Positions 25,444 through 36,046 of a DNA stretch of 64,000 nucleotides are shown piece after piece. Where the stretch lies: NCBI RefSeq assembly GCF_017357385.1, contig NZ_CP071632.1, forward strand, positions 687,501 through 751,500, written 5' to 3'. The notes beneath the pieces were generated by a model. That model was given only the letters and a program-made list of their open reading frames with translations. It had not been told where the DNA came from and made no database searches. The translations under genes and the position numbers were made by a program. The stretch is from Rhizobium sp. NZLR1 (GTDB taxonomy: Bacteria > Pseudomonadota > Alphaproteobacteria > Rhizobiales > Rhizobiaceae). Position 1 is the first letter of the stretch. Each line of letters begins with the position of its first letter.

Positions 25444-27753
25444 ATGGATATGAACGAAATCAAAGAGATCTTTTTCCAGGAGTGCGAGGAACAGCTCGCC
25501 GAGCTGGAATCCGGTCTTCTGAAATTGAATGATGGCGATCGCGATCCGGAAACCGTCAATGCGGTGTTTCGTGCCGTGCATTCGATCAAGGGTGGCGCCG
25601 GCGCCTTCGGCCTTGATGATCTGGTCGCCTTCGCCCATGTTTTCGAGACCACTCTCGATTGCGTTCGATCCAACAAGCTCGAGCCGACCCAGGACGTCCT
25701 GAAGGTGATGCTGAAGTCGGCCGACGTGCTCGCCGACCTGACGAATGCTGCGCGTGACGGCGGCAGCGTCGATGAAAGCCGCAGCCGAAGCCTGGTCAAG
25801 GAGCTCGAGGCGCTGGCCAACGGTGAGTTGCCATCTCCCTCGGCATTGGCCGAGGCGCCGGCCCCGAAGGGCGCAGCAAAGCCCGTGGCCAAGGCCGTTC
25901 CGGCCGCTGCGGCGCCGACAGTCAAGCCCACCGACGACAGCGGCTTCCAGCCGGTCCCCTTTTCCTTCGACGATTTTGGCGGCGAGGGCGGTGCGGACTC
26001 CGGCATGCCGGCCTATGAAGTCATCTTCAAGCCGCGCTACGAACTCTATTCCAAGGGCAATGACGCAACGTTGCTGCTGCGCGACCTCTCGCGCCTCGGC
26101 GAAATGACCATCTATTGCAATACCGACGACCTGCCGGGCCTGGAGGAACTCGATCCGGAAGGCGCTTATTTCTTCTGGAACGTCACGATCAAGACGGACA
26201 AGGGCGAGGACGCCATTCGTACCGTCTTCGAATTTGCTGAGTGGGATTGCGAACTGACGGTGAAGCCGGTCGAGGAAGCAAGGGCCGACGCGACCAGCAA
26301 CGACGAACTGCCGATGGTGCCGGTTCCCTTCGATCTGTCGATCCTGGATGAGAGCGGCGCAACGGAAGAAGTTTCCGCCGCCAACGCAAGGGCCGAGGAG
26401 ACGGCCGCCGCCGTTGCCGCCGCCGAGACCGCCTCCAACGTCACGCAGATGGCTTCAGCCGCCGCCCGTGTCGAGAAGAAGGAATCGGCCGCCGCCGCAG
26501 CAGCCGCTGCAAGTGCTGCCGCCCAGAACAACGCCGCCGCCGGCGCCGGCCAGACGATCCGCGTCGATCTCGACCGTGTCGACCGCCTCATCAACCTCGT
26601 CGGCGAACTGGTCATCAACCAGGCGATGCTGTCGCAGAGCGTCATCGAGAACGACACGACCGGTACCTCCTCGATCAACATGGGTCTCGAGGAGTTGCAG
26701 CAGCTCACCCGCGAGATCCAGGACTCGGTCATGGCGATTCGCGCCCAGCCGGTGAAGCCGGTGTTCCAGCGCATGTCGCGTATCGTCCGCGAAATCGCCG
26801 ACATGACCGGCAAATCGATCCGCCTCATCACCGAAGGTGAAAATACCGAAGTCGACAAGACGGTCATCGACAAGCTGGCCGAGCCGCTGACCCACATGAT
26901 CCGCAATGCCGTCGACCACGGCATCGAAACGCCTGAAAAGCGTGCAGCCGCCGGCAAGAACACCGAAGGCACGGTCCGCCTGACCGCCAAGCATCGTTCA
27001 GGACGCATCCTGATCGAGCTTGCCGATGACGGCGCCGGCATCAACCGCGAGAAGGTCCGCCAGAAGGCGATCGACAACGACCTCATCCCGGCCGATTCCA
27101 ACCTGTCGGACGAAGAAATCGACAACCTGATCTTCCTGCCGGGCTTCTCGACGGCCGACAAGATCTCGGACATCTCCGGCCGTGGCGTCGGCATGGACGT
27201 CGTCAAGCGTTCGATCCAGGCGCTCGGCGGCCGTATCAACATCACCTCCAAGCCGGGCCACGGCTCGGTCTTCACCATGAGCCTGCCGCTGACGCTCGCC
27301 GTCCTCGACGGCATGGTGGTCACCGTCGCCGGCCAGACCTTGGTGGTGCCGCTGACTGCGATCGTCGAAACCCTGCAGCCGGAAGCGGCCGCGATCCACT
27401 CCTTCGGTGCAAACCACCGGCTGATCTCGATCCGCAACAGCTTCTGCCCACTGGTCGATGTCGGTCGCATCCTGAACTTCCGCGCCACCCAGGCCAACCC
27501 GGTCGAGGGCGTGGCGCTTCTGGTGGAATCCGAAGGCGGCGGCCAGCGCGCCCTGATGGTCGACGCCATCCAGGGTCAGCGCCAGGTGGTCATCAAGAGC
27601 CTGGAAGCGAACTATACCCATGTGCCGGGCATTGCCGCCGCGACCATTCTCGGTGACGGGCGCGTCGCTCTCATCCTCGATGTCGACGCGGTCGTCGGCG
27701 CCTCGCGCGGCCAGTCGCTCAAAGCGGAAATGTCGTTAGCAGCGGTAGGGTAA
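25444..27753 (+). CDS. cheA: chemotaxis histidine kinase CheA
   Basis: 769 residues. P1 phosphotransfer domain at the N-terminus with His46 in [15 protein letters not shown]; a linker rich in Ala and Pro; a P2-like domain at about 190-285 ([17 protein letters not shown]); an Ala-rich linker at 315-365; P3 dimerisation helices ([16 protein letters not shown]); the HATPase domain ([16 protein letters not shown]-box, [16 protein letters not shown]); and a CheW-like P5 domain to the end. It takes receptor signals through CheW and phosphorylates CheY1, CheY2 and CheB. Length and motifs are complete. Confidence 0.97.
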   Translation: MDMNEIKEIFFQECEEQLAELESGLLKLNDGDRDPETVNAVFRAVHSIKGGAGAFGLDDLVAFAHVFETTLDCVRSNKLEPTQDVLKVMLKSADVLADLTNAARDGGSVDESRSRSLVKELEALANGELPSPSALAEAPAPKGAAKPVAKAVPAAAAPTVKPTDDSGFQPVPFSFDDFGGEGGADSGMPAYEVIFKPRYELYSKGNDATLLLRDLSRLGEMTIYCNTDDLPGLEELDPEGAYFFWNVTIKTDKGEDAIRTVFEFAEWDCELTVKPVEEARADATSNDELPMVPVPFDLSILDESGATEEVSAANARAEETAAAVAAAETASNVTQMASAAARVEKKESAAAAAAAASAAAQNNAAAGAGQTIRVDLDRVDRLINLVGELVINQAMLSQSVIENDTTGTSSINMGLEELQQLTREIQDSVMAIRAQPVKPVFQRMSRIVREIADMTGKSIRLITEGENTEVDKTVIDKLAEPLTHMIRNAVDHGIETPEKRAAAGKNTEGTVRLTAKHRSGRILIELADDGAGINREKVRQKAIDNDLIPADSNLSDEEIDNLIFLPGFSTADKISDISGRGVGMDVVKRSIQALGGRINITSKPGHGSVFTMSLPLTLAVLDGMVVTVAGQTLVVPLTAIVETLQPEAAAIHSFGANHRLISIRNSFCPLVDVGRILNFRATQANPVEGVALLVESEGGGQRALMVDAIQGQRQVVIKSLEANYTHVPGIAAATILGDGRVALILDVDAVVGASRGQSLKAEMSLAAVG

Positions 27754-27757
27754 GGCA

Positions 27758-28225
27758 ATGTCGTACGCCGTAAAAAATCTGAACGAGGGGGATCGCGAGC
27801 TGATCGCGTTCCGCATCGGGGATCAGGAATTTTGCGTGAACATCATGTCGGTTCGTGAGATCCGGGGCTGGACCCCGGCGACCGCGATGCCGCACTCGCC
27901 TGCCTATATGCTCGGTGTCATCAACCTGCGCGGCGCGGTGCTGCCGATCATCGACCTTGCTGCCCGGCTTGGCATGAAGCCGGCCGATCCGACTGCCCGT
28001 CATGTCATCATCGTCGCCCAGGTCCGGCGCAAGGTCGTCGGCCTGCTGGTCGATGCCGTCTCCGATATCCTGACGGTGACCGACGAGACCGTCCAGCCGA
28101 CGCCCGAGATCTCCTCCGAGCTCGAGCGTCAATTTGCCCGCGGCATTCTTGCCATCGACAAGCGCATGATCTGCCTGATCGAACTCGAATCCCTCTTTCC
28201 CGAGACCGAAAGCGAAGCCGCATGA
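27758..28225 (+). CDS. cheW: chemotaxis coupling protein CheW
   Basis: 155 residues, CheW fold throughout: [20 protein letters not shown] near the N-terminus, then [20 protein letters not shown]. It joins receptors to CheA. It starts four bases after cheA and overlaps cheR by four bases (ATGA). Only one cheW is present in this operon. Confidence 0.95.
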   Translation: MSYAVKNLNEGDRELIAFRIGDQEFCVNIMSVREIRGWTPATAMPHSPAYMLGVINLRGAVLPIIDLAARLGMKPADPTARHVIIVAQVRRKVVGLLVDAVSDILTVTDETVQPTPEISSELERQFARGILAIDKRMICLIELESLFPETESEAA

Positions 28226-29130
28226 ACGCAATGGGCGCAAAAGATCAGAGGCAGGGATCCGACGAGGTGCTGGCGAGCGGTGAATATCCGCTGACACGCC
28301 GCGACCTCACGGAGATTGCCGCGATGATCTATTCGGATGCCGGCATCTTCCTCAACGAGACGAAGGCGTCGCTCGTCTATTCGCGCCTGTCGAAACATAT
28401 CCGTAATCTCGGTCTGTCCGGCTTCCGGGAATATTGCGACCTCGTCGCTTCGCCGGCGGGAGCTGCGCCGCGCCGCGAGATGCTCTCGCATCTGACGACC
28501 AATTTTACCCGCTTCTTCCGCGAAAACCATCATTTCGACCACCTGCGCGACCATGTCCTGCCGGAACTTCTGCAAAGGGCGAGATCGGGCGGCAGGGTGC
28601 GCATCTGGTCGGCCGCTTCCTCCGACGGGCAGGAACCCTATTCGATCGCGCTCACGGTGCTCTCGCTGATGCCGAATGTCGCCGATTACGACTTCAAGAT
28701 CCTGGCAACCGACATCGACCCGAAGATCCTGGCGATCGCCCGGGCCGGCGCCTATGACGAAAGCGCGCTCGAAACCGTTTCGCCCGCCATGCGCAAGCAA
28801 TGGTTCAGCGAAGTCGAGATCCAGGGCCGCAGGAAGTTCCAGGTCGACGACCGGGTCAAGCGGCTGATCACCTACAACGAGCTGAACCTGATGGCGCAAT
28901 GGCCGTTCAAGGGCAAGTTCGACGTCATCTTCTGCCGCAACGTCGTCATCTATTTCGACGAGCCGACGCAGATGAAGATCTGGCAGCGTTTCGCCGGCCT
29001 GCTGCCGGAGGGCGGGCATCTCTATATCGGCCATTCCGAGCGTGTGTCGGGCGAGGCAAAACACGTCTTCGACAATATCGGCATCACGACCTATCGCTAT
29101 ACGGCCAAAGGTCTCGGGAGGAAGGCATGA
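28222..29130 (+). CDS. cheR: chemoreceptor methyltransferase CheR
   Basis: 302 residues. An N-terminal helical domain (residues 25-95) precedes the SAM-dependent methyltransferase domain ([20 protein letters not shown] binding loop; [30 protein letters not shown]). It methylates glutamates of chemoreceptors. The start overlaps the cheW stop and its own stop overlaps the cheB start (ATGA), so the three are coupled. Confidence 0.95.
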   Translation: MNAMGAKDQRQGSDEVLASGEYPLTRRDLTEIAAMIYSDAGIFLNETKASLVYSRLSKHIRNLGLSGFREYCDLVASPAGAAPRREMLSHLTTNFTRFFRENHHFDHLRDHVLPELLQRARSGGRVRIWSAASSDGQEPYSIALTVLSLMPNVADYDFKILATDIDPKILAIARAGAYDESALETVSPAMRKQWFSEVEIQGRRKFQVDDRVKRLITYNELNLMAQWPFKGKFDVIFCRNVVIYFDEPTQMKIWQRFAGLLPEGGHLYIGHSERVSGEAKHVFDNIGITTYRYTAKGLGRKA

Positions 29131-30170
29131 GCGCGCCGGCAAGGGTTCTCGTTGTTGACGACTCCCCGACGATGCGGGGTCTGATCACCGCCGTCTTGAG
29201 TTCGGACCCCGAGGTCAACGTCATCGGCCAGGCCGGCGACGCGCTGGAAGCGCGCGAGGCGATCAAGCGGCTGAACCCCGACGTGGTGACGCTCGACATC
29301 GAGATGCCGAACATGAACGGTCTCGATTTCCTCGAAAAGATCATGACGCTGCGTCCGATGCCTGTCATCATGGTCTCGACAATGACCCACCGCGGCGCCG
29401 AGGCGACGCTTGCGGCACTTGAGATCGGTGCGTTCGACTGCGTCGGCAAGCCGGGGCCGGGCGAACTCCGGCCCTTCGGCGACCTCGCCGAGAAGGTCAA
29501 GGCTGCCGCGCGCACGCAGCGCCAGTTCTCCCATCCGGTTGCCCCCGCAGCACCCCCGCCCTCCGTCGCCGATTTCCGCGTCGGCCGCAAGATCGTCGCG
29601 ATCGGCTCGTCGACCGGCGGCGTCGAGGCGCTGATCGCCGTGCTGCAGAAGTTTCCGGCCAATTGCCCGCCGACGGTCATCACCCAGCATATGCCGCCGA
29701 CCTTTACCAAGAGCTTCGCCGAACGCCTGAACCGCCTCTGTGCGCCGGTGGTGCAGGAAGCAACCGACGGTGCCCGGCTCGAAATCGGCAAGATCTATCT
29801 GGCGCCCGGCGGCGAGCGCCATCTCCAGGTCAGCAGTGCCTCGGCGCCGTGCTGCCGTCTCGTTGACCGCGCGCCGGTCAACGGTCACCGGCCATCGGTC
29901 GACGTGCTGTTCGATTCGGTTGCGGAGTTGGCGGGCCGCAACGCCGTCGGCGTGATTTTGACCGGAATGGGCCGCGATGGTGCCGCCGGATTGTTGAAAA
30001 TGCGTCACGCCGGCGCCAGAACACTTGGCCAGAACGAAAAAACCTGTGTCGTTTACGGAATGCCAAGGGTTGCCCATGAACTTGGCGCCGTTGAGCAGCA
30101 GTTGCCCCTGTCTGCCATCGGGGAAGAAATATTGAAAATGACAGCCGCCCGAAAGGAAGGGACCGAATAA
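29127..30170 (+). CDS. cheB: chemotaxis methylesterase / deamidase CheB
   Basis: 347 residues from the ATG at 29127; the open frame extends far upstream inside cheR but that part is not CheB. The N-terminal receiver ([13 protein letters not shown], Asp in [12 protein letters not shown]) is joined by a Pro/Ala linker to the CheB methylesterase domain. The catalytic triad residues are visible: Ser in [11 protein letters not shown], His in [10 protein letters not shown] and Asp in [11 protein letters not shown]. It removes receptor methyl groups when phosphorylated by CheA. Confidence 0.96.
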   Translation: MSAPARVLVVDDSPTMRGLITAVLSSDPEVNVIGQAGDALEAREAIKRLNPDVVTLDIEMPNMNGLDFLEKIMTLRPMPVIMVSTMTHRGAEATLAALEIGAFDCVGKPGPGELRPFGDLAEKVKAAARTQRQFSHPVAPAAPPPSVADFRVGRKIVAIGSSTGGVEALIAVLQKFPANCPPTVITQHMPPTFTKSFAERLNRLCAPVVQEATDGARLEIGKIYLAPGGERHLQVSSASAPCCRLVDRAPVNGHRPSVDVLFDSVAELAGRNAVGVILTGMGRDGAAGLLKMRHAGARTLGQNEKTCVVYGMPRVAHELGAVEQQLPLSAIGEEILKMTAARKEGTE

Positions 30171-30171
30171 A

Positions 30172-30561
30172 ATGTCGATCGCGGAGAAAATCAAAGTTCT
30201 GATCGTCGACGATCAGGTAACGAGCCGGTTGCTGCTCAGTGACGCGCTGACCCAGCTCGGTTTCAAGCAGATCACGTCCGCAGGCGACGGCGAGCAGGGC
30301 ATGAAAATCATGGCCGAGCAGCCGCACCACCTGGTGATCTCGGACTTCAACATGCCGAAGATGGATGGCATCGGCTTCCTTCAGGCCGTGCGCACCAATC
30401 CGAACACCAAGAAGGCAGCCTTCATCATCCTCACCGCCCAGGGCGACCGAGCACTGGTGCAGAAGGCAGCCCAGCTCGGGGCCAACAACGTGCTCGCCAA
30501 GCCGTTCACGATCGAGAAGATGAAAGCGGCCATCGAAGCTGTGTTTGGAGCCCTGAAATGA
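30172..30561 (+). CDS. cheY2: chemotaxis response regulator CheY2
   Basis: 129 residues, one receiver domain: [12 protein letters not shown], phospho-acceptor Asp58 in [12 protein letters not shown], Thr in IILTAQGD and Lys in LAKPFTIEK. In S. meliloti CheY2-P is the regulator that slows the unidirectional motor. It starts one base after cheB and overlaps cheD by four bases. Confidence 0.92.
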   Translation: MSIAEKIKVLIVDDQVTSRLLLSDALTQLGFKQITSAGDGEQGMKIMAEQPHHLVISDFNMPKMDGIGFLQAVRTNPNTKKAAFIILTAQGDRALVQKAAQLGANNVLAKPFTIEKMKAAIEAVFGALK

Positions 30562-31112
30562 TCACTGAGGGGGCAGCCCGCCGCGTGCACATCATTCAGG
30601 GCGAGTACAAGGTTCTGAACGATCCGAATGCGGTCCTCTCGACCATTCTCGGTTCCTGCGTGGCTGCGTGCCTCCGAGACCCTATCGCCGGCATCGGCGG
30701 CATGAACCACTTCTTGCTGCCCGGTTCGGCGACGTCGCCGACCTCAGGCGGCGATGCCACCCGTTACGGCGTGCATCTGATGGAACTGCTGATCAACGGT
30801 CTCCTGAAACAGGGCGCCCGGCGCGACAGGCTGGAGGCCAAGATCTTCGGCGGCGCCAAGACGATCTCGACATTCTCCAATGTCGGTGAGCAGAACGCGG
30901 CCTTCGCCATGCAGTTCCTGAAGGATGAAGGCATTCCGGTGGTCGGTTCCTCCACAGGCGGAGACCACGGACGCAAGCTTGAATTTTGGCCCGTCTCCGG
31001 TCGTGCCCGGCAATACCCCCTGACCGGCGCCGAAACGCAGAGAACCGTCGCTCTCGAGCAGCGCCCTGCCGCTCCGCCGAAGCCCGTCGAAACCAGTATC
31101 GAATTTTTTTGA
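30558..31112 (+). CDS. cheD: chemoreceptor glutamine deamidase CheD
   Basis: 184 residues. The CheD active site is clear: Cys34 in [13 protein letters not shown] and His51 in [12 protein letters not shown], followed by [18 protein letters not shown]. CheD converts specific receptor glutamines to glutamate. Its start overlaps the cheY2 stop. Confidence 0.95.
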   Translation: MITEGAARRVHIIQGEYKVLNDPNAVLSTILGSCVAACLRDPIAGIGGMNHFLLPGSATSPTSGGDATRYGVHLMELLINGLLKQGARRDRLEAKIFGGAKTISTFSNVGEQNAAFAMQFLKDEGIPVVGSSTGGDHGRKLEFWPVSGRARQYPLTGAETQRTVALEQRPAAPPKPVETSIEFF

Positions 31113-31128
31113 TGTCGAGGATTTTCAT

Positions 31129-31518
31129 ATGACATTTAACCCGGTGATGGAGCCGCCTGCGCCTGTCGAGGCGTTGAGCGACATCCTGATGCGCATCGTT
31201 TCCGAACTGCACGATGTCGCCTATCTCATCGAGCGCATCGAGCCGCAGCTTCTCGATCTCGGCGGCGCCGAAATTCTGAATTCACCGGATGCCATGAAGG
31301 TCATGCAGGGCATCGACCTCGCCGTGCAGAAATCGCGTGGCCTTGCCGAGTTCATCGACACCATCACCGGCGAAATCCCGCACGGCTGGGCAGTCGACGT
31401 CGCCACCGCGCTCAGCCTCGTCAAGCTGGCAGAAATGCAGAAGGCATTGGGCGGCGCCACACGCCACGGCCATTCCCAGCCATTGAGCAAGGCAGCCGGC
31501 GACTTCGACTTCTTCTAA
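31129..31518 (+). CDS. cheT: chemotaxis protein CheT (orf10)
   Basis: 129 residues, last gene of the che operon, as orf10/cheT is in S. meliloti. It is a soluble, mainly helical protein (LSDILMRIVSELHDVAYLIE, DLAVQKSRGLAEFIDTITG) that ends DFDFF. The ends and helices recall CheZ-like phosphatases, including an acidic-hydrophobic C-terminus, but I see no proven active site. The role is still poorly defined; the symbol rests on position and family appearance. Confidence 0.75.
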   Translation: MTFNPVMEPPAPVEALSDILMRIVSELHDVAYLIERIEPQLLDLGGAEILNSPDAMKVMQGIDLAVQKSRGLAEFIDTITGEIPHGWAVDVATALSLVKLAEMQKALGGATRHGHSQPLSKAAGDFDFF

Positions 31519-31566
31519 GGCGCATCGCTTCAAGCCGGATTCATGCGGCGCTCCAAGTCTTGATTT

Positions 31567-31610
31567 ATGCATGTCGTTTCCCAAAACCGCTGCGAAGTTT
31601 TGGGGCGCAT
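31567..31610. repeat. rhizobial palindromic intergenic repeat, partial
   Basis: ATGCATGTCG at 31567, then CCCAAAACC and its near complement GTTTTGGGG separated by an eight-base loop. It shares its ATGC(A/G)TGTCG arm and central layout with the elements at 35441 and 37164. It lies between cheT and fliF and may end or process the che transcript. Confidence 0.55.
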
Positions 31611-31729
31611 TCATTCGGCCTTTTTTGCTCCCGCCGGCGCTTCACGAAACGCTCGCACAAGTTTCGCCGATTATTCGTCAGATGAGGCAATAAGCCTGCT
31701 TTGTCTTTGACGAATCGTGCGAGAACAGA

Positions 31730-33421
31730 ATGAATCTGTTAAATCAATTAGTTCAGATCTTTAAGAACTTCAGTTCCCTTGGCCGAACACGCCTGATGAT
31801 TCTCGGAGGCGTCGGCGCCGTCTCTATCGCAATCGTCCTTGCGGCCGCTCTTTTCGTCAACAAGCCGGCACAGGAAACGCTGTATGTCGGTCTGGATGCG
31901 CCGGATCTCAACCAGATCAGCATGGCGCTTGCCGAAGCCAACGTCGATTTCCAGGTCGGTACGGACGGCACCAGTATCAGCGTCCCCGCAGGGATGACGG
32001 GCAAAGCCCGGCTGTTGCTTGCCGAGCGCGGCCTGCCGAACAGCGCCAATGCCGGTTACGAACTCTTCGACAATGTCGGCTCCCTCGGCCTGACCTCCTT
32101 CATGCAGGAGGTGACGCGGGTTCGAGCGCTGGAAGGCGAAATCGCCCGCACCATCCAGTCGATCTCCGGGATCACCGCCGCGCGCGTGCATATCGTCATG
32201 CCGGAGGTTGGAAACTTCCGAAAGGCGGAGCAGAAGCCGACCGCCTCCGTCATGATTCGTGCCAGCGCCACCACCGGGCGCAGTGCCGCGACCTCGATCC
32301 GCCACCTCGTCGCCTCGGCCGTGCCGGGGCTTGACGTCGATGACGTGACGATCCTCGATTCCGCCGGTCAACTGCTCGCTTCCGGCGACGAAGCGAGCAA
32401 CAGCTCGCTGAACCGCTCGCTCACCATCGTCCAGAACGTCCAGCAGGAAGTCGAATCCAACATCGACAAGGCGCTGGCACCCTTCCTCGGCATGGACAAC
32501 TTCCGTTCCAGCGTGACCGCCGATCTCAACACGGACGCCCAGCAGATCCAGGAAACGACCTACGATCCCGAGTCCAAGGTCGAACGCTCGGTCCGCTCGA
32601 CCAAGGAAGCCCAGCAGTCGCAGCAGAAACAGTCGGACAGCGCGACGACGGTCGAGCAGAATATTCCGCAGGCGGCTCCCGAGGCCGGCGGCTCCGCCGG
32701 GCCCGAATCGCAGGACAAGTCCGACAAGCGCGAAGAGCAGACCAACTACGAAATCAACAGCCGGACGACGGCGACGACCCGCAACAGCTACAAGGTCGAG
32801 AAGCTGTCGATTGCGGTGGTGGTCAACAAGGGCCGCATCGCCAAGATGGTCGGCGAGCCCGCCGACCAGGCCAAGATCGATGCCTATCTTGCCGAAATGC
32901 AGAAGATCGTCGCTTCGGCGTCCGGCATCGACGCCAAGCGTGGCGACGTCGTCACCGTTACGGCGATGGATTTCCTCGAGAACCAGCTGCTCGAAGACGC
33001 CACCGGTGGTGTGCGCGTCATGGATATGCTGAGCCGCAACCTCGCCGGCATTATCAACTCTCTCGCCTTCGTCGCGGTCGCCTTCGTGGTGGTCTGGATG
33101 GGCCTGCGGCCTCTAGTGCGCAGCGTCAGCGGCAATGGCAGCTCGTCGGTCCTCGGCGACGCCACGCCGGAGGCGGCCGGCCTCGAGCTTCCGGACTTCG
33201 CGCCTTCCGCAGGCGCGCCCGGAGGAGCCCTCATGGACGGCTTCGGCTCCGACTTCGGCTTCGACAGCACCGAGGATCTGCTCAGCCTCGGCGACGACGA
33301 CGGAAACTTCAATCGTCGCGTCAAGGAAGGCCCGGAGCGCAAGCTCTCCCGCATGGTCGAGATCAACGAGGAACGCGCCGCGAAAATCCTCCGGAAATGG
33401 GCGATCGACGAGGCAGCGTAA
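31730..33421 (+). CDS. fliF: flagellar MS-ring protein FliF
   Basis: 563 residues. A first membrane helix (about residues 23-43) is followed by the periplasmic YscJ-like domain (LYVGLDAPDLNQISMAL), the FliF C domain (VDDVTILDSAGQLLAS), a Ser/Gln-rich stretch, and a second helix near residue 440 (NSLAFVAVAFVVVWMGL). The cytoplasmic C-terminal tail binds FliG. It forms the MS ring in the inner membrane. It lies 211 bases after cheT and is followed by a strong terminator. Confidence 0.96.
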   Translation: MNLLNQLVQIFKNFSSLGRTRLMILGGVGAVSIAIVLAAALFVNKPAQETLYVGLDAPDLNQISMALAEANVDFQVGTDGTSISVPAGMTGKARLLLAERGLPNSANAGYELFDNVGSLGLTSFMQEVTRVRALEGEIARTIQSISGITAARVHIVMPEVGNFRKAEQKPTASVMIRASATTGRSAATSIRHLVASAVPGLDVDDVTILDSAGQLLASGDEASNSSLNRSLTIVQNVQQEVESNIDKALAPFLGMDNFRSSVTADLNTDAQQIQETTYDPESKVERSVRSTKEAQQSQQKQSDSATTVEQNIPQAAPEAGGSAGPESQDKSDKREEQTNYEINSRTTATTRNSYKVEKLSIAVVVNKGRIAKMVGEPADQAKIDAYLAEMQKIVASASGIDAKRGDVVTVTAMDFLENQLLEDATGGVRVMDMLSRNLAGIINSLAFVAVAFVVVWMGLRPLVRSVSGNGSSSVLGDATPEAAGLELPDFAPSAGAPGGALMDGFGSDFGFDSTEDLLSLGDDDGNFNRRVKEGPERKLSRMVEINEERAAKILRKWAIDEAA

Positions 33422-33422
33422 G

Positions 33423-33449
33423 AAAAAAGGCCGGGCAACCGGCCTTTTT
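33423..33449 (+). terminator. rho-independent terminator after fliF
   Basis: An A-run leads into GGCCGG (33429-33434), a GCAA loop, CCGGCC (33439-33444) and five T residues. The stable tetraloop, GC stem and T-run make this a textbook terminator immediately after the fliF stop. Confidence 0.9.
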
Positions 33450-33897
33450 CATGTCGGTACCACGCTTGATTTCCTGTAACGGGATCGTTGTCAGTTCCCG
33501 CAAACAAATGACGAACCGCTCTGGAAGCAGTGACGGTAAATGTCGGGCATTCGGCATGAAGACCAGGAACAGATCCGACCGCACCAGCGCATGATGCCGA
33601 AAAGTGTCGCTGTCGAGAAATTTAATAAGGCGAACTCGCGTAAAACGCGAATGAAGTTGCGATACCCCCAGAATCACCTTAGCCTCCCCTATATCTTGAG
33701 GGGTGGAATTGATCATCGAATCAGCGCATGGGCGACAGCGAAAGTAAATCCCTAGAAGTCGGAGATGGTGATTTGCATCGGCTGGCTTACCCTTGGGTGA
33801 TTCGAAATGGGATTCGAGCGGAACTTGAATTGAATCCCTTACAGAAAAATTGCTGTTGCACCGAGTTCGATCGTTTCTCAGCCGCAGGACATTGCCA
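33450..33897. other. promoter region of visNR
   Basis: About 450 bases with no supported gene. AT content is raised before visN. A short inverted repeat (CCCCT at 33686 and AGGGG at 33699) lies about 200 bases upstream of visN. Control of the master regulators most likely acts here; I cannot name a binding site. Confidence 0.4.
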
Positions 33898-34644
33898 ATG
33901 GATATGAACGTAATTCAGGCGAGCAAAGGCGAGAGGCAGATGGCGAATTTCGCGAGCGCGGTGATGCCGGATCTGTTGCCGCGCGATCAACTCCTCCAGC
34001 GCCTGCACGGCGTCGCTAACACTGGCAGGTTGCAGTCCGGTCTGCGGGCGCTGACCGAGTATGTGGGTGCTTCGCACTACCTTCTGGCGCGCTGCGATCT
34101 CCTTCAGGAAAGCGGTCTCGATTTCATTGTTTCGTCGGATTGGCCCTTTGACCTGGTCAGGGATATCGCCAATGATCTGGTTCGCGGCTATGCCCGTTCG
34201 ACGGAGCTGGAAAAATGCATGCAGGTCTTCCAGCCGAATTTTGCTCTTATGCCTGATACTGCCGACGTGCCCGACGGCGCCAGCCGTCAATATTGTTCTC
34301 TCACCTTCAATGTCGGCCGGTCGCGGCTGGCCCTGATGTTCCTGTTCGGCGAGGGGTTCATCCTTTCGCCTGAGCGCCTGCGAGATGTGGGCCTGCTTGC
34401 AGGTTATGTCGCGAGTTTCCTCCGCTGCGGTGGTACGAGGGTCGACCGCGATTTCGAATTGACGGACCGCGAGCTGGAATGCCTCTTCTGGATCGCCGAG
34501 GGCAAGACCAGCGACGAGATCGCCATGATCCTCGGAATCTCCCGCAATACCATCAACAACTACATCACCAGCGTGATGCGCAAGACGGCGACCAAGACCC
34601 GGTCCGAGGCGATTGCCTTCGCCGTCCGCAATAATCTCGTATAG
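33898..34644 (+). CDS. visN: LuxR-type master regulator of motility VisN
   Basis: 248 residues from the ATG at 33898; the frame extends 16 codons upstream without need. The N-terminal two thirds form a ligand-binding-like domain (LRALTEYVGASHYLLARCD). The C-terminal LuxR helix-turn-helix is LTDRELECLFWIAEGKTSDE followed by LGISRNTINNYI. With VisR it forms the VisNR heterodimer that starts the rhizobial motility hierarchy by activating rem. visR follows eight bases later. Confidence 0.93.
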   Translation: MDMNVIQASKGERQMANFASAVMPDLLPRDQLLQRLHGVANTGRLQSGLRALTEYVGASHYLLARCDLLQESGLDFIVSSDWPFDLVRDIANDLVRGYARSTELEKCMQVFQPNFALMPDTADVPDGASRQYCSLTFNVGRSRLALMFLFGEGFILSPERLRDVGLLAGYVASFLRCGGTRVDRDFELTDRELECLFWIAEGKTSDEIAMILGISRNTINNYITSVMRKTATKTRSEAIAFAVRNNLV

Positions 34645-34652
34645 GGGGATCT

Positions 34653-35399
34653 ATGGGGCATCCATCAGCCAGGACGATGAGCAGCGCCGAACAGCTGCGC
34701 ATGGTGCGTGTGAACAGGATTTCCAGCCGGTCCGATCTTTTCCCGCGGCTGATTGCGATGCAGAAGCTCGCCGATGCTCAAGGGTTTGCGATCTTCCGCG
34801 TCAGCGGCTCGGGTCTTCCGGCAAAGCAGCGCCTTGTCTGCGAACTCGAGAACTGGGGGTCTTCCAATGCCGGCTTCGGCAAGGCCTTCACAGATGCCTA
34901 TGGCGATATCCTTCTCGACCATATCGAGAAGTCTTTGTTGCCGCTCTCATGGGCCGGCGGTTACGACCATGCGGCACCTGGTCCTGCGGACTTCGCCCCG
35001 TTCATGACGCGGCTGCAGGACGGTATTGTGCCTTTTTCCGGCCTTGCCTTTCCAGTGCGGCTCGGCACGGTCGGCAACGGTTTCATCCTTTTCACCGGCG
35101 ATGAGATTGATCCCTCGAGCGATACGATCGTCGAGCTGCACGGTCGCTGCTGCCATATTATGATGGATCTGCTCTCGCTCGACGAACGCCGCACGGCCAC
35201 CGCCGAGGCGCTCAGCGAACGCGAGATCGCCTGTCTCCAGCTCGCCGGCGACGGCCGCATCAGCGAAGAGATCGCCGACAAGCTCGGCCTGTCCGTGCAC
35301 ACCGTGAACGCCTATCTCGGCTCGGCGACCATCAAACTCGATTCCGTCAATCGCATCCAGGCGATCGCCAAGGCGATCCGGCTCGGCTACATCAGCTGA
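34653..35399 (+). CDS. visR: LuxR-type master regulator of motility VisR
   Basis: 248 residues. Domain layout matches VisN: an N-terminal sensor-like domain (residues 20-170) and a LuxR helix-turn-helix at the end (LSEREIACLQLAGDGRISEE, LGLSVHTVNAYL). The helix-turn-helix is followed by IKLDSVNRIQAIAKAIRLG. It is the partner of VisN, and the two genes form one operon. A short hairpin (GGCCC/GGGCC at 35400-35412) follows the stop and may end transcription. Confidence 0.93.
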   Translation: MGHPSARTMSSAEQLRMVRVNRISSRSDLFPRLIAMQKLADAQGFAIFRVSGSGLPAKQRLVCELENWGSSNAGFGKAFTDAYGDILLDHIEKSLLPLSWAGGYDHAAPGPADFAPFMTRLQDGIVPFSGLAFPVRLGTVGNGFILFTGDEIDPSSDTIVELHGRCCHIMMDLLSLDERRTATAEALSEREIACLQLAGDGRISEEIADKLGLSVHTVNAYLGSATIKLDSVNRIQAIAKAIRLGYIS

Positions 35400-35440
35400 G
35401 GCCCTGCGGGCCGGGCTCTTTCATTTTAAGATTGCGTTTG

Positions 35441-35489
35441 ATGCGTGTCGCCCGGAACTGTGCAGTGGTTCCGGGCCTACGACACGCAT
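35441..35489. repeat. rhizobial palindromic intergenic repeat
   Basis: A nearly perfect nested palindrome: outer arms ATGCGTGTCG (35441) and CGACACGCAT (35480), inner arms CCCGGAAC (35451) and GTTCCGGG (35468). It lies between the convergent visR and 147-residue genes. The plan is the same as at 37164 and, in part, 31567. It may be a member of a dispersed rhizobial family such as RIME; this needs a genome search. Confidence 0.7.
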
Positions 35490-35597
35490 CGTCGCATGAA
35501 TCAAGTTTGATGCGACGCGCTTGAGTCAAAACCGTTTCCGATTGTGGGGCGATGCGCTGTCGAAGGACGGATGAAAGCGCGATTGTCCTGAGAGATG

Positions 35598-36041
35598 TCA
35601 GCCCGCCAGCGACCGGGGCGACTGATTGACGTTGTAGCGCGCTTCCCGGAGGCTCTTTTCGAGGAAGACGGTGTTTTCGTCGGGATCGGCCGAGGGATCC
35701 TGGAAAGCGATATGATTGATCTCGATGCCGGCGTGATCTTCGGCGAGAGTCAGCTGTGCATAAACGGTGACGCCGCGCGGCTTGATTTCCAGATCGAGAA
35801 CGACTTCGGGCTTGCCGCCCCATTCCAGCGTATAGTTGCCGCCCAGGCCGAAATTCACCGTGCCCGGATGAAAGAAAAGCTCTGCCGCCGAAGCGACGAG
35901 ATCGGAAAGGTTGCCGTAATACTCGAAGCGCAGCAGTGAAATAAGGTCAGAAGCATCCAGAAGGCGCAGTTCCGTGGCGACCGGGCTGATCGCAACTGCG
36001 AGGATCTTTTCACGCTGGGTAGAGTGAGGGCATTTTTTCAT
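35598..36041 (-). CDS. conserved hypothetical protein downstream of flhB
   Basis: 147 residues beginning five bases after the flhB stop, so co-transcribed. A soluble protein with alternating strands (TVNFGLGGNYTLEWGG, VVLDLEIKPRGVTVYAQLTL), no signal peptide and no membrane helix. I do not recognise a named family. Its place in the flagellar export/switch operon suggests a motility role or a passenger gene; neither is shown by the sequence. Confidence 0.65.
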   Translation of the reverse strand: MKKCPHSTQREKILAVAISPVATELRLLDASDLISLLRFEYYGNLSDLVASAAELFFHPGTVNFGLGGNYTLEWGGKPEVVLDLEIKPRGVTVYAQLTLAEDHAGIEINHIAFQDPSADPDENTVFLEKSLREARYNVNQSPRSLAG

Positions 36042-36046
36042 TCGGC

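Noticed and set aside
26166..27569. Long minus-strand frame inside cheA
   Set aside because: Antisense shadow of cheA, no domain and no promoter context.
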